DNA of 64,000 nucleotides from assembly GCA_963702155.1 (NCBI GenBank), contig OY969717.1, positions 558,001 to 622,000 on the forward strand. Reading direction: 5' to 3'. The stretch is from G963702155 sp963702155. GTDB lineage: Bacteria > Pseudomonadota > Alphaproteobacteria > Micavibrionales > Micavibrionaceae. Both the position numbers and the translations under genes were made by a program. Below the pieces are notes generated by a model. The model was not told the DNA's origin. It saw only the letters and a program-made list of their open reading frames with translations, and did no database searches. Position 1 is the first letter of the stretch; every line of letters begins with the position of its first letter. Shown one piece after another: positions 18,379 through 26,924 of this stretch.

Positions 18379-19277
18379 AAATCGGTATCCTGTCTCAAGG
18401 CCCAAATCTTTATTCCACAAAACGTCTGGTGGCGGCTGCAAAAAAAAGGGGGCATGACATCCGCGTTGTAAATACAACCAAATGCTTTATGAATATAAAT
18501 TCCACAGCGAACAGAGTGCATTTTGAAGACGAAGTATTAAAGTTCGATGCTGTAATACCGCGGATTGGGGCGTCTATCACATTCTACGGCATTGCCGTTG
18601 TACGACAATTTGAAATGTCAGGCACATATACCCTTAACGGGTCTTTGGCAATTACAAGAGCCAGAGATAAACTTCGGGCACATCAAATACTATCTCGTAA
18701 AAAGCTTGGTATGCCTGTTACCGGCTTTGCCCACTCAACAAGCAATACAGATGACTTGATTAAGGTGGCGGGCGGCGCCCCTCTTGTAATAAAATTACTG
18801 GAAGGTGCCCAAGGAAAAGGCGTTATCTTGGCAGAAACCAAAAAAGCCGCCGAAAGTGTTATTGATGCATTTCGCGGACTGGATGCGCATTTTCTCATTC
18901 AAGAATTTATAAAAGAGGCCGGCGGTGCAGATATTCGCTGTTTTGTTATCGGCGATAAAGTCGTAGCGACAATGCTTCGTAAGGCAACAGATGGTGATTT
19001 CAGATCAAATCTACACAGTGGCGGTATCGCAGAAAAAGTCAAAATAACACCGGCAGAGCGTAAAACAGCCTTGGCGGCGGCAAAATCTATGGGGCTTGAT
19101 GTTGCAGGGGTCGATCTAATCCGCTCTGCCCGTGGACCATTAGTATTAGAAGTGAACTCCTCCCCCGGTCTGGAGGGTATAGAGCGTATATCAAAAAAAG
19201 ATATCGCTGATTTGATGATAGAGCATATTGAAAAAAATATTGGGCTTTCAAAGAAAAATCGTACCAATAAAGGATAA
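18375..19277 (+). CDS. rimK: RimK-type ATP-grasp glutamate ligase
   Basis: A 300-residue ATP-grasp enzyme of the RimK family, which adds glutamate residues to the C-terminus of ribosomal protein S6 (or similar alpha-L-glutamate ligations). Motifs: MKIGILSQGPNLYSTKRLV at the start, GAPLVIKLLEGAQGKGVILA (ATP-binding lysine loop, about 133-152), ADIRCFVIGDKVVATMLRKA and the metal-binding LVLEVNSSPGLEGIE near 256-270. It overlaps mscS by 4 bases and is followed 5 bases later by an aspartoacylase-type hydrolase, a pairing seen with RimK elsewhere. Confidence 0.92.
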   Translation: MKIGILSQGPNLYSTKRLVAAAKKRGHDIRVVNTTKCFMNINSTANRVHFEDEVLKFDAVIPRIGASITFYGIAVVRQFEMSGTYTLNGSLAITRARDKLRAHQILSRKKLGMPVTGFAHSTSNTDDLIKVAGGAPLVIKLLEGAQGKGVILAETKKAAESVIDAFRGLDAHFLIQEFIKEAGGADIRCFVIGDKVVATMLRKATDGDFRSNLHSGGIAEKVKITPAERKTALAAAKSMGLDVAGVDLIRSARGPLVLEVNSSPGLEGIERISKKDIADLMIEHIEKNIGLSKKNRTNKG

Positions 19278-19282
19278 ATATT

Positions 19283-20299
19283 ATGCCGGATATTTTGACC
19301 ATTGGCGGTATTGATATTAAACGTAGTGAGCGCAAGCAAATCCGCATTAATGTGGCCAAACTATATGACTTTACCGAAATGAATATTCCGGTCGAAATCG
19401 TCCGCGGCAAAAAAGACGGTCCGGTTTTATTTGTGAGTGGCGCTATTCATGGTAATGAAATTAATGGCACAGAAATCATCCGCCGATTACTTTTAAAAAA
19501 AAACCTCTCCTCCATTGATGGCACATTGATTGCCGTCCCCATTGCAAATGTTTTCGGGTTCAACATAATGAGCCGGTATTTGCCGGACAGACGCGATCTC
19601 AACCGCACCTTTCCCGGCACCGAACGCGGCTCACTTACGGCGCAACTCGCATACACGTTTATGAATGAAATCGTAGCGCATTGTACACACGGTATTGATT
19701 TTCATACCGCCGCAATAAACCGCAATAATTTACCTCAAATACGTGCCTGCCTCGATGATCCCGAAACAGTAAAAATGGCAGAAGCCTTCCAAGTGCCTGT
19801 CGTTTTGAACTCTGCACTTCGTGAAGGATCTTTAAGATACGCAACACGGGAGAGGGGGGTTCCCACACTACTTTTTGAAGGGGGAGAGCCTTTGCGTTTT
19901 AATGAATTAGTAATCAAAAGCGGCCTAAAAGGTGCAATATCTGTGATGCGTTCAATTGGAATGCTCAAACCTTTAAAGAATAAACCTAAGCGCAACGATG
20001 TTTTTATTGCCCGTTCCAGTCATTGGTTGCGCGCCCCACACAGCGGCATTTTAAAAGTTAACAAAAAACTTGGGGAACGCGTAGCAAAAGGGCAGGTTGT
20101 TGCCGTTGTTTCTGATCCATTCGGACATGAAAAACACGAAATAACTGCAAGGCGTACTGGTATAATCATAGGAGCTGCAACAATGCCACTCTTAAATCGC
20201 GGCGACGCTGTATTTCATGTCGCCACTTTCGAAGACGCTGGCATGGTCGAAGAACATGTTGAATTATTTGACGAACAATTCGATAGTATGGATAATTAA
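19283..20299 (+). CDS. Succinylglutamate desuccinylase/aspartoacylase family hydrolase
   Basis: A 338-residue zinc hydrolase of the AstE/aspartoacylase family. The zinc ligands are visible: GAIHGNEINGTEII (His and Glu, near residue 55), THGIDFHTAAI (His, near 138) and the catalytic glutamate in PTLLFEGGEPLRFNE near 197. The C-terminus forms a lipoyl-like beta domain. Members next to rimK may trim or recycle glutamate-modified products, which is inference from context. It completes the mscS-rimK-hydrolase operon. Confidence 0.88.
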   Translation: MPDILTIGGIDIKRSERKQIRINVAKLYDFTEMNIPVEIVRGKKDGPVLFVSGAIHGNEINGTEIIRRLLLKKNLSSIDGTLIAVPIANVFGFNIMSRYLPDRRDLNRTFPGTERGSLTAQLAYTFMNEIVAHCTHGIDFHTAAINRNNLPQIRACLDDPETVKMAEAFQVPVVLNSALREGSLRYATRERGVPTLLFEGGEPLRFNELVIKSGLKGAISVMRSIGMLKPLKNKPKRNDVFIARSSHWLRAPHSGILKVNKKLGERVAKGQVVAVVSDPFGHEKHEITARRTGIIIGAATMPLLNRGDAVFHVATFEDAGMVEEHVELFDEQFDSMDN

Positions 20300-20454
20300 A
20301 TTCCGCTAAATTTATAAAATAATAGCTATATATCGATTTTGAGCGTATTTGAAGACGGCCTATACACCAAAGATGTATTTTTGCACCACTTATAGTAAAA
20401 CATCTCACATAACATTTCTCTGATTGAGTATGATAGTGATATCTGTAGCGTTTT

Positions 20455-21058
20455 TTATAACTTCAAATTCTTGCGCACAATACGGCAAAAATGGATGGCA
20501 TGCGAGGTGGCGTCATCAATGGCTCTATGCGTATGAGGAAAATCTTTGGCTTTTAATTGATCTGGCCAGTCTCGTTTACCGCTTTTGCGAATATCGCTTT
20601 TTAATACTGCACTGGCATAAGATCCCATATCAACACCCGCCATGAAAAACGGAAATTTTTCCAAAAACTCATAGCAATACCAATGTATAAAACTGAAATC
20701 GAATGTTGCTGGATGGCAAACGAGAAGGGGTTGATTACTTTCTGCTTGGCCATGATTTAATGCATTATTGCCTCCGTAAACTTTATCAATCCAATCACAC
20801 ATTTCCTGCATAGCTCGTTCTGGTTTTATACAGTTTTCGCGAGTTCGAGCATAGGATTTCAGATTCACTTTCATGCCACCATTTCATAGTGTAAGGATGC
20901 TGTTTTGCATTAGAAAGTAATTCCAAATTACAATCGAACGTATCGATAATAGTTTCGTCCAGTTTAAAAGCAACAATGCCAATAGAAAGCATAGAGTATT
21001 GGCCAGGGCTAGGGCCATCGGTTTCGATGTCAGCGCAGAAGTAAATTTCATCTTTCAT
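20455..21058 (-). pseudogene. DnaQ-like 3'-5' exonuclease, frameshifted
   Basis: Two reading frames together encode one exonuclease of about 200 residues. The first part (from ATG 21058) has ExoI ADIETDGPSPGQYSMLSIG and continues to TMKWWHESES. The second frame (ending 20455) holds KSYARTRENCIKPERAMQ, ExoII CHPATFDFSFIHWYC and ExoIII PHTHRAIDDATSHAI. The switch occurs near 20858-20872 and needs removal of one base (net +1). Homologues read smoothly from the WWH segment into the Y-A-R-T-R-E-N segment, so this is a disrupted gene or a sequencing error. All DEDD acidic residues are present across the two parts. Confidence 0.82.
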
Positions 21059-21655
21059 ATTAAACCTTTATAATAAAATTCATAATATAGTCAAAGATAT
21101 ATCAGATCGATAAAATCCCGCTTGTCTGGCCGAAGCAAAGTGAACAATACGGCTTTTTACAAGCCGCATAAACTCTATTTTAAATACCTAAATTTTACGA
21201 TTTTTCTTATATCCGTTTCTGCCGTTATGCATTTTTAGGTTGGGAAATCAAAAAGCACGTTGCTCTTTAATGACTATGGAAAGTGTGTTTTCAATCCCCC
21301 ATAGATTAAAGGTCGGTAGGCACAAACATGGAGATAAGGCGATATAAAGAGAATATGGAGGTTTATTACGCTCATAGCCTCTCGCATTGGGGTTGAGTAT
21401 TTACGTAAAAATCCGAAAAAATAGAAACTATGGTTCCTTAACCTACTAAAAAATATTGAGTATTTAAAGAAAGTCTTCACATCCATGGATCGATTGTGCA
21501 TGGTGAGAAAATATCACGCAAGTCAATAGTCCGAAATTAAGGAACTTGAATGGATAAGTTAGAATCATACACGGCTTAAACAGAGGAGCATTTAAAAGTC
21601 AAAATAGACCCAAAATTAAAAGCATTTGAGATTTAAAAAGAAGAGAGTAAAAAAG
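21059..21655. other. Intergenic region of about 600 bases, no gene recognised
   Basis: AT-rich. I see no convincing gene on either strand; the open frames within it have low-complexity, gene-unlike translations. A short stem CGGCTT/AAGCCG lies at about 21152-21168 without a T run. It separates the broken exonuclease from the small-protein cluster. Confidence 0.5.
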
Positions 21656-21814
21656 ATGGCTGATATTGTAGATTTAAACGGACAGAAAATCACAACGGCG
21701 GAAGCCGCAAAACAACATATTCGGAATAATCCGGATTTAAGCAGCGACCAGATTAAAAAGAGAGCATTAAACTCCCAAATTATTAGAGATGAGCTAAAGA
21801 GAATAGCGATATGA
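21656..21814 (+). CDS. Small hypothetical protein, first of an unknown cluster
   Basis: A 52-residue protein starting MADIVDLNGQKITTAEAAKQ, from ATG 21656 with an AAGAGAG ribosome-binding site about nine bases upstream. It is helical and charged, with no membrane segment or known motif. Its stop overlaps the next gene start by four bases (ATGA), so it is translationally coupled to a secreted or membrane-anchored protein. Unknown function. Confidence 0.6.
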   Translation: MADIVDLNGQKITTAEAAKQHIRNNPDLSSDQIKKRALNSQIIRDELKRIAI

Positions 21815-22314
21815 AAAAAAAAGCAGGTATAATATTTTTTGTTCTAATTATCATTGTAAGCATAGGAGGGGTGATGGCATTCGACCCGTTTAAAGTGACA
21901 GACCCAAACGATCCGCGGTTTAATCCGGATAAATTTAGTTTTGCAGATTATAATCAGATGGATAGCCCTGAATTACGCAAAGCACTCAAGAAAACCTTTC
22001 CCTTAGGAACACCAAAAAAATATGTGAACAAGGTACTCGTACAAGGCGACGGCGCAGAATACCATGTAAATAAAAATTATGAGAATGAACAAATTGTAAG
22101 ATATGCATACACTCAATTTCTTAGGGCACACATAACCGTAGTTTTTGACGAAAGCGACAAGTTATTAAATATCCATGTTTCAAGTGCAGATAAGCTTTAC
22201 AAAGATCAACCAGGCTTAGAAGAAATTCTTGGTTGGAACAAAAACAAAGGAAAGATAAATAAAAAGCCAACATATAATTTTGATAGTACTTCTAGTCATA
22301 TTCGCAATAAATGA
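21811..22314 (+). CDS. Hypothetical membrane-anchored/secreted protein
   Basis: A 167-residue product with an N-terminal hydrophobic segment (MKKKAGIIFFVLIIIVSIGG) acting as signal peptide or anchor. The mature part shows FPLGTPKKYVNKVLVQGDGA and HITVVFDESDKLLNIHVSSA, a layout like small SmpA/BamE-type domains (start helix, P-L-G-x-x hairpin, beta-strand repeat). That resemblance is tentative and I cannot name the family. It is coupled to the 52-residue gene upstream and followed 30 bases later by another single-anchor protein. Confidence 0.62.
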   Translation: MKKKAGIIFFVLIIIVSIGGVMAFDPFKVTDPNDPRFNPDKFSFADYNQMDSPELRKALKKTFPLGTPKKYVNKVLVQGDGAEYHVNKNYENEQIVRYAYTQFLRAHITVVFDESDKLLNIHVSSADKLYKDQPGLEEILGWNKNKGKINKKPTYNFDSTSSHIRNK

Positions 22315-22344
22315 CAATAGGGTGTTTCCTGAAAGGAAATTCGG

Positions 22345-22908
22345 ATGAAAAAATTTTTGAAATTTTTGGGATTAATATTCGTTCTTGCTGCGATAGGCCT
22401 GTTCGCATTCGATCAATACATGAAAGCGACGTGGGATGATCATATTATCGTTACAGGATTTAATAGCTATAAAGTGAAGACAAAAGATAGTGATCATTGG
22501 ATAAAAGCATATCTGGATAAAGAAAAAGAGAAATTCCATGCGTTATACGATGTCCCTAAAACAATCGAGATTAAAAAAATAAAAGGTCAATACATATTGG
22601 TCAGCGAAGGCAATCAAGTGCTTACTAAAACTGAAATTGTAGAAGGAAATGGCGCGCGTAAATACGCCATATACACCAATAAAGACAAATCTATAAATAT
22701 AAAAATACTGACAAATCTTTATGAGTGGAATGGGTGCAATGCTCGTCAAAGATTTTGGAGTTCCGGCAATTTAAAAGTAATTAAAGAAACGGATAATGGT
22801 GATCGTCTTAGATCGCATGCACATATCTATTTTTATGAGCATCCAATTCAATATTTCCTTTGTTATAATTTATGGAGCCACCCAATATTTCCAGATAACT
22901 TATCTTGA
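22345..22908 (+). CDS. Hypothetical membrane-anchored protein
   Basis: A 187-residue protein with an N-terminal anchor (MKKFLKFLGLIFVLAAIGLF), a strong GAAAGGAAA ribosome-binding site upstream, and a mature domain rich in K, I and aromatic residues. The final third has a histidine-rich stretch (RSHAHIYFYEHPIQYFLCYN). No known family recognised. It follows the previous anchored protein by 30 bases and probably shares its transcript. Confidence 0.58.
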   Translation: MKKFLKFLGLIFVLAAIGLFAFDQYMKATWDDHIIVTGFNSYKVKTKDSDHWIKAYLDKEKEKFHALYDVPKTIEIKKIKGQYILVSEGNQVLTKTEIVEGNGARKYAIYTNKDKSINIKILTNLYEWNGCNARQRFWSSGNLKVIKETDNGDRLRSHAHIYFYEHPIQYFLCYNLWSHPIFPDNLS

Positions 22909-22955
22909 ATAATAGTCATATAAAAAATAAACATTTAAAATGTAATGGTAGAGTA

Positions 22956-23132
22956 ATGACAGAAACAACAACAACGACCAAAGAAATTGATGGTATTACA
23001 TATAATATTCATGATACGAAACCGGATTCAGGGCTTGATAATTCGGATGTAGAAAAAGTTGTCGATAATCTTCATAAGTCGCAAAAGTACAAAGACCGCC
23101 TGCAGCGGGGCATAACGCGCTATATTCTCTAA
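22956..23132 (+). CDS. Small hypothetical protein whose 3' end lies in a repeat
   Basis: A 58-residue product beginning MTETTTTTKEIDGITYNIHD, from ATG 22956 with GGTAGAG six bases upstream. A TTG-initiated frame from 22905 is open but has no ribosome-binding site. The last 14 codons (from 23090) are encoded by the repeat copy that also flanks tRNA-Ser, so the C-terminus may have been acquired when the repeat arose. Unknown function. Confidence 0.5.
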   Translation: MTETTTTTKEIDGITYNIHDTKPDSGLDNSDVEKVVDNLHKSQKYKDRLQRGITRYIL

Positions 23133-23161
23133 AAGAGATGGAAGAGTAGACTAAATGGCGG
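23090..23161. repeat. Left copy of the tRNA-Ser flank repeat (attachment-site-like)
   Basis: A 72-base segment resembling 33099-33169 at about 60 positions, with one gap. Both begin CAAAGACCGCCTG(C/T)AGCGGGG and both end with the identical 16-mer GTAGACTAAATGGCGG (23146-23161 here). In the right copy the last six bases are the 3' end of tRNA-Ser. Similarity beyond TGGCGG stops. It is a candidate attL site, duplicated around an island. Confidence 0.68.
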
Positions 23162-23199
23162 TGGGGGTAGTCCGCAGATAACTATTCTGTGGAATATAT

Positions 23200-23552
23200 C
23201 TAATAGTAGGAAATTTTTTCAATGAGAAAGAAAATAGTTGTTAGGCGATTGGCTTCTTGCATATCAAAGGCCACAAAATCCGCGCCACCATCCATCAAGT
23301 TTGAAATAAAAGCGCCAGACGATCCAGCCGCGCAATCAGCAATATTGCTTTATTCTGGCGATAAAGAGCAAGTGTATCAGATAGGGCAGGGAGGTCATTC
23401 TTTCCGCCGCTCTTGATCTCGGTATATTTTGCCAATAATTCGCCGCGCATTTCAATAAAGTGCAAGACAGCCTCGCGCTGGGACTACAGCCCAACACCTG
23501 AACGGCCTAACGTGTCTGTTGATACCCGGAAATAGCCCACAAAATCAGTCAT
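23200..23552 (-). pseudogene. Serine site-specific recombinase, N-terminal remnant
   Basis: From ATG 23552 the translation reads MTDFVGYFRVSTDTLGRSGV, the resolvase N-terminus with catalytic serine in YFRVST. A TAG follows GVGL where a glutamate codon is expected, then REAVLHFIEMRGELLAKYTE, KNDLPALSDTLALYRQNKAI and LLIARLDRLA. The frame then shifts, and DGGADFVAFDMQEANRLTT continues in another frame before the sequence stops. The rest of the recombinase is absent. This marks decayed mobile DNA, 60 bases inside the left repeat. Confidence 0.85.
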
Positions 23553-24028
23553 ACGGGCAGTTTAAGGCAGGGGGATATAAAACTCAAACGGTGGTTTTAA
23601 TTTTATATGTGAAGGGAATTTTTTAGTGTATTAGCCCTTGAATAGACTTTTTAAAAAGTAGAGTTTTGCTATATGCCTCAAACGAAAATGAATTCAAAAC
23701 GGACGCATCAACGTAGCATATCCATCGATATAGACCAATACTCTCCAAAATAACTTGGAAATTAAAGATTTTTTTGAGGATAGCTGCTGACCTTTGGGGT
23801 ATATCCAGAAACGTCTATTTATTTATATTATAGACGACAGGCAGGATTAATTGTAAAACAGTGTTGTAATTATCGATGATCCGCTTTTTTTGCGAAAGCT
23901 TCACCAAATTGTTCGAATTTTGTGGGGCAGGTCAGAAATTTCGCCTCCCCGAAAATAATTTATATTTTGAACAGAGAAAATTTAGCGACACACTGAAAGC
24001 ACTATCACAAGAATGAAGGAAAATAACC
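23553..24028. other. Intergenic region of about 475 bases, no gene recognised
   Basis: No convincing gene on either strand. A hairpin CGTCTAT ... ATAGACG (7-bp arms, about 23811-23835) lies in the middle. A short minus-strand frame near 23890-23950 has a coding-like look but no start or family match. Likely degraded island DNA. Confidence 0.45.
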
Positions 24029-24445
24029 ATGACAATAAAAATACCTGAAAATACTTTGATCGTTATTGCCGATGGTGAAATGGCGAAATTATTTAAAAAC
24101 ACCTCTAGTAATAATATTAGAATAAAAAGCATGGGTGATATGAGCCTTGATTATCTGGACGGAAAAGGCCCATCAACATTGCCGCCTGAGTCATCCGATA
24201 AGGAAATAGGTGAAGCAACTTCGGCAAAACATATTGCCACAGATCTTTATAATCGAGCCCACAAGGGACAGTTCAATCATTTGGTCTTGGTGGCTGATCC
24301 ACAAACATTGGGGCAGATTCGTCCTAACTTGCACGATGAAGTATTAAACAAGCTTATACTTGAAATTCCAAAAACGCTCACCAATTCCTCAATTGAAGAT
24401 ATCGAAAGAACTTTGAAATCTGAGGCGAAGTCACAAGCAGCTTAA
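24029..24445 (+). CDS. Host-attachment family protein
   Basis: A 138-residue soluble protein of the Host_attach family, named for an Agrobacterium protein needed for attachment to host cells, and distantly related to baeRF/eRF1 folds. The N-terminus NTLIVIADGEMAKLFKN matches the family V-V-A-D-x-x-x-A-x-L-F motif. The C-terminal LGQIRPNLHDEVLNKLILEI followed by P-K-T-L-T-N matches the family's R-P-x-L-H / E-I-P-K-D-L-T block. A ribosome-binding site GAAGGAAA precedes it. Its last four bases overlap the convergent MscS gene stop. In other bacteria it is widespread outside attachment, so the actual role is open. Confidence 0.82.
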   Translation: MTIKIPENTLIVIADGEMAKLFKNTSSNNIRIKSMGDMSLDYLDGKGPSTLPPESSDKEIGEATSAKHIATDLYNRAHKGQFNHLVLVADPQTLGQIRPNLHDEVLNKLILEIPKTLTNSSIEDIERTLKSEAKSQAA

Positions 24446-25296
24446 GATTGCCGCGCTGATCTTATCACTGTTTTTTCATTCGCCGCCGCTGGCACGCTGA
24501 CTTGCTTGGCGCCCATCTCTGCAATAGCAGTTTTACCGCGTACCGTCATGTCAGTAATAAATTCGAACTGGTCGCGCATATCAAACGGATAGGCCTTGAG
24601 CTTATAATGCGTGCCCCACAGAGTTTCATTTATAATCACTAAAATAGGCTTTTCGTATTCCAGATACGCGCTGGTGAGTGCGACATCTTTGAGAACTGCT
24701 CGAATGCTTGCGGCGTCATGATCCGGCTCCAGATAAAAATCAGCGATGCACATAAGTGTATGGGTCCCGTCATTCGAATTGGAAATATTATTTTTCCAAA
24801 TCTTATCGTGCGACACTGCGATCATGTCATCAGACGCCGTTCGGATTGTAAAGGCCCGCATGCCCACTGCCACAACCTCCCCATAATCACCACTAATTTC
24901 AACCCAGTCACCGGGACGATAGGGACGCTCAATGATGGCGACCACGCCCGCAATTAAACTGCTGGCGTAATCTTTAAGGGCAAAACCGACCGCAACACTG
25001 ACCGCGCCGGATATAACGAGAAAATTCTGCACAGTGATATTAAAGATAATGGGAATAACCCATAAAATTGCAACGATAAGCAGAAAGAGCCTAATAATGG
25101 GAACTGCCCCCAAGATGTAAAGTCGCAACTGACTAGGACCACGCTCCGCAAGATAGGGAAGAGCTTTACGAATAAGAAAAATAATCAGCCATGTACAAAA
25201 TATGATCAGGCCGATTTTTGTAAAGCTGATATCCTGCAAATCATTAATCAGCTGTGCTGCTTTTTCTTTTCCTGCTTCTGCTGCACTATTTGGCAC
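24442..25296 (-). CDS. MscS-family mechanosensitive channel
   Basis: A 284-residue MscS-type channel. Helices at about 27-48, 60-85 and pore helix TM3 at 92-120 (ISGAVSVAVGFALKDYASSL) precede the beta-domain signature IIERPYRPGDWVEISGDYGE (near 123) and VAVSHDKIWKNNISNSND-like residues. The C-terminal domain is typical. It starts 3 bases after the stop of the unknown 392-residue protein, so the two form an operon. This is the second MscS in the window. Confidence 0.88.
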   Translation of the reverse strand: MPNSAAEAGKEKAAQLINDLQDISFTKIGLIIFCTWLIIFLIRKALPYLAERGPSQLRLYILGAVPIIRLFLLIVAILWVIPIIFNITVQNFLVISGAVSVAVGFALKDYASSLIAGVVAIIERPYRPGDWVEISGDYGEVVAVGMRAFTIRTASDDMIAVSHDKIWKNNISNSNDGTHTLMCIADFYLEPDHDAASIRAVLKDVALTSAYLEYEKPILVIINETLWGTHYKLKAYPFDMRDQFEFITDMTVRGKTAIAEMGAKQVSVPAAANEKTVIRSARQS

Positions 25297-25298
25297 AA

Positions 25299-26477
25299 TT
25301 ATAACCTATCCATTGAAAATCCTGCCGCCGATAATCCATTCCGAATTGACGGATACGCCGCTGGTGCGCATTGAATTTGATTATCTTTTTGCTCTACAAA
25401 TCGCGCTTTTATAAGAGCGTGTATAATGTTTGATTCCGCTATAAGCGGTAAAGTGTATTGTAGTTCTTCAACGCTCAAAGAGCTGTGAATAAGAAGCGAA
25501 TGTAAAATAAGGAGCGCCGTTTGGTCACCGCCTTCAGGAAGCGTAAACTCATCCAGAGCCGTCACCCAGAGGGTCTCTTCATCGTGCGATGTATTAATCT
25601 CATCAGCTTTTCCTATCCCTGAATCCATACGTATGCTTCTACGCCATAGTCGCCATGCTACCCACGGAATCCCAAGAGACGCGGCAGCTAATCTTTTGAA
25701 GTAATCATTTTTAAGTTCGTTTTCATCATTCAATGCCATAATGTTATCACCGCTTTGCACCGAACGAAAGGTCACCGACCCTTTTTTATCATCTTTCGCT
25801 AATCCAGAAAACCAATCATAAAGCCTCTGCGCATTATACGCTTGAAAGGTTATGGGATCGGAAAAAACCATATGCGCATTGACCGCGTTTGATAGATATG
25901 CCCAAGCCCAACTATTACAACCGATAACGCAATGGCGCTCTAATTTAGCAAGTTCTTCTAGAAGCACACGGATAGAATAAAGACCATGACAATGGCGCAA
26001 AAACCAACGCTCCAGATTTGAAATAACCAGCACGCCCTCACCCGACAAATCTGGTTTACTACCTTTTGTATCAGAGAGAAGTTGTGATCGTTCCGGCGGT
26101 TCCAATAATTGATGGCTATTACATTTCGCCCAAGAGCCGACAATATCATTTTCATCGCAAGGAGGAAGAACAATAAGTTTCAACCATTGATCAGGTGATG
26201 TTTCGAACACCCAATCCTTTAACGAAGAATCTAGTTCCTCCATCAATGGTCCGCAAGCAGGTGGAGCCGCGACATCTTCGAGCCTACTAAGAGTCGCTCT
26301 TTGCAATTTATCATCGGCAATAAAAGGTTGGTTGTTTTTTTTACCAAATGTATGTTTAAAGCGCCCAAAAAGGCGGCGCAGAGCAGCCTCAGTCGGGGAT
26401 GATGGCCATTCGTAATTTCCCAAAGACTGGAAATGCAGTATCTCTTTTCCTTCTGAAGATCCCATACGCCGGATCAT
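25299..26477 (-). CDS. Unknown protein encoded with MscS
   Basis: About 392 residues from ATG 26477. I do not recognise a named family. The segment GVLVISNLERWFLRHCHGLY (near 150-170) has the look of a Walker B-like strand, followed by VLLEELAKLERHCVIGCNSWAWAYLSN (written in parts: ELAKLERHCVIGC, NSWAWAYLSN), which resembles a sensor strand of P-loop ATPases. No Walker A was found, so it may be a degenerate ATPase. The end is a winged-helix-like region (about 320-390, VEELQYTLPLIAESNIIHAL). The upstream frame carries hydrophobic residues in another phase, hinting at a lost N-terminal membrane segment. Confidence 0.6.
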   Translation of the reverse strand: MIRRMGSSEGKEILHFQSLGNYEWPSSPTEAALRRLFGRFKHTFGKKNNQPFIADDKLQRATLSRLEDVAAPPACGPLMEELDSSLKDWVFETSPDQWLKLIVLPPCDENDIVGSWAKCNSHQLLEPPERSQLLSDTKGSKPDLSGEGVLVISNLERWFLRHCHGLYSIRVLLEELAKLERHCVIGCNSWAWAYLSNAVNAHMVFSDPITFQAYNAQRLYDWFSGLAKDDKKGSVTFRSVQSGDNIMALNDENELKNDYFKRLAAASLGIPWVAWRLWRRSIRMDSGIGKADEINTSHDEETLWVTALDEFTLPEGGDQTALLILHSLLIHSSLSVEELQYTLPLIAESNIIHALIKARFVEQKDNQIQCAPAAYPSIRNGLSAAGFSMDRL

Positions 26478-26924
26478 ACTGTAATAGCAAAACAATTAAA
26501 AGCACGAAACTTTTTACCCATATTTCTTTAATATTTTTAAAGATCAGCTCAAAAACAAAATTTAACAAAAGAAGAACATAATAAAACATTTCTGTTGCCC
26601 ATCTTCTTTTGAATACAACACGCTTATAACTGATAAAGACGAAGATCTGGGGAATATTAAAATCATCATTAGCGTTAATTAATATGGGAAAGGAATATTT
26701 TGTTCTGGATGTGAACATAGAAAAATAGAAAAATTCACCAGGATTTGACTATATCAACTAACTTAATATGGCGGATAAAAGCTTCTATAACGCAGTAAAT
26801 GGCCATTACGTTTACGAATATCGCCAAGTGGCATATATTGACTGTCTTAATTTCAACATATACCCTTATATGAAAATACTTGCATAGGGATGTTCTCATT
26901 TAAAGAAAGCAACAATGCAAAGCT
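26478..26924. other. Region upstream of the unknown MscS-linked gene
   Basis: About 450 bases without an assured gene. A minus-strand frame (26389-26718) encodes a hydrophobic stretch LLLNFVFELIFKNIKEIWVK and FVLLIVLLLQY that could be the missing membrane N-terminus of the downstream protein, displaced by one base. The 200 bases at 26719-26924 show nothing recognisable and should hold the promoter for the minus-strand operon. Confidence 0.4.

Noticed and set aside
22905..22955. Longer TTG start for the small protein ending at 23132
   Set aside because: No ribosome-binding site and an unlikely N-terminus; ATG 22956 has GGTAGAG upstream.
23222..23416. Plus-strand open frame of 64 codons
   Set aside because: It is the antisense of the recombinase remnant, which has clear family motifs on the minus strand.
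26389..26718. Separate small membrane-protein gene
   Set aside because: It overlaps the longer conserved-looking frame by about 90 bases and could be its displaced N-terminus; listed only as a possibility.
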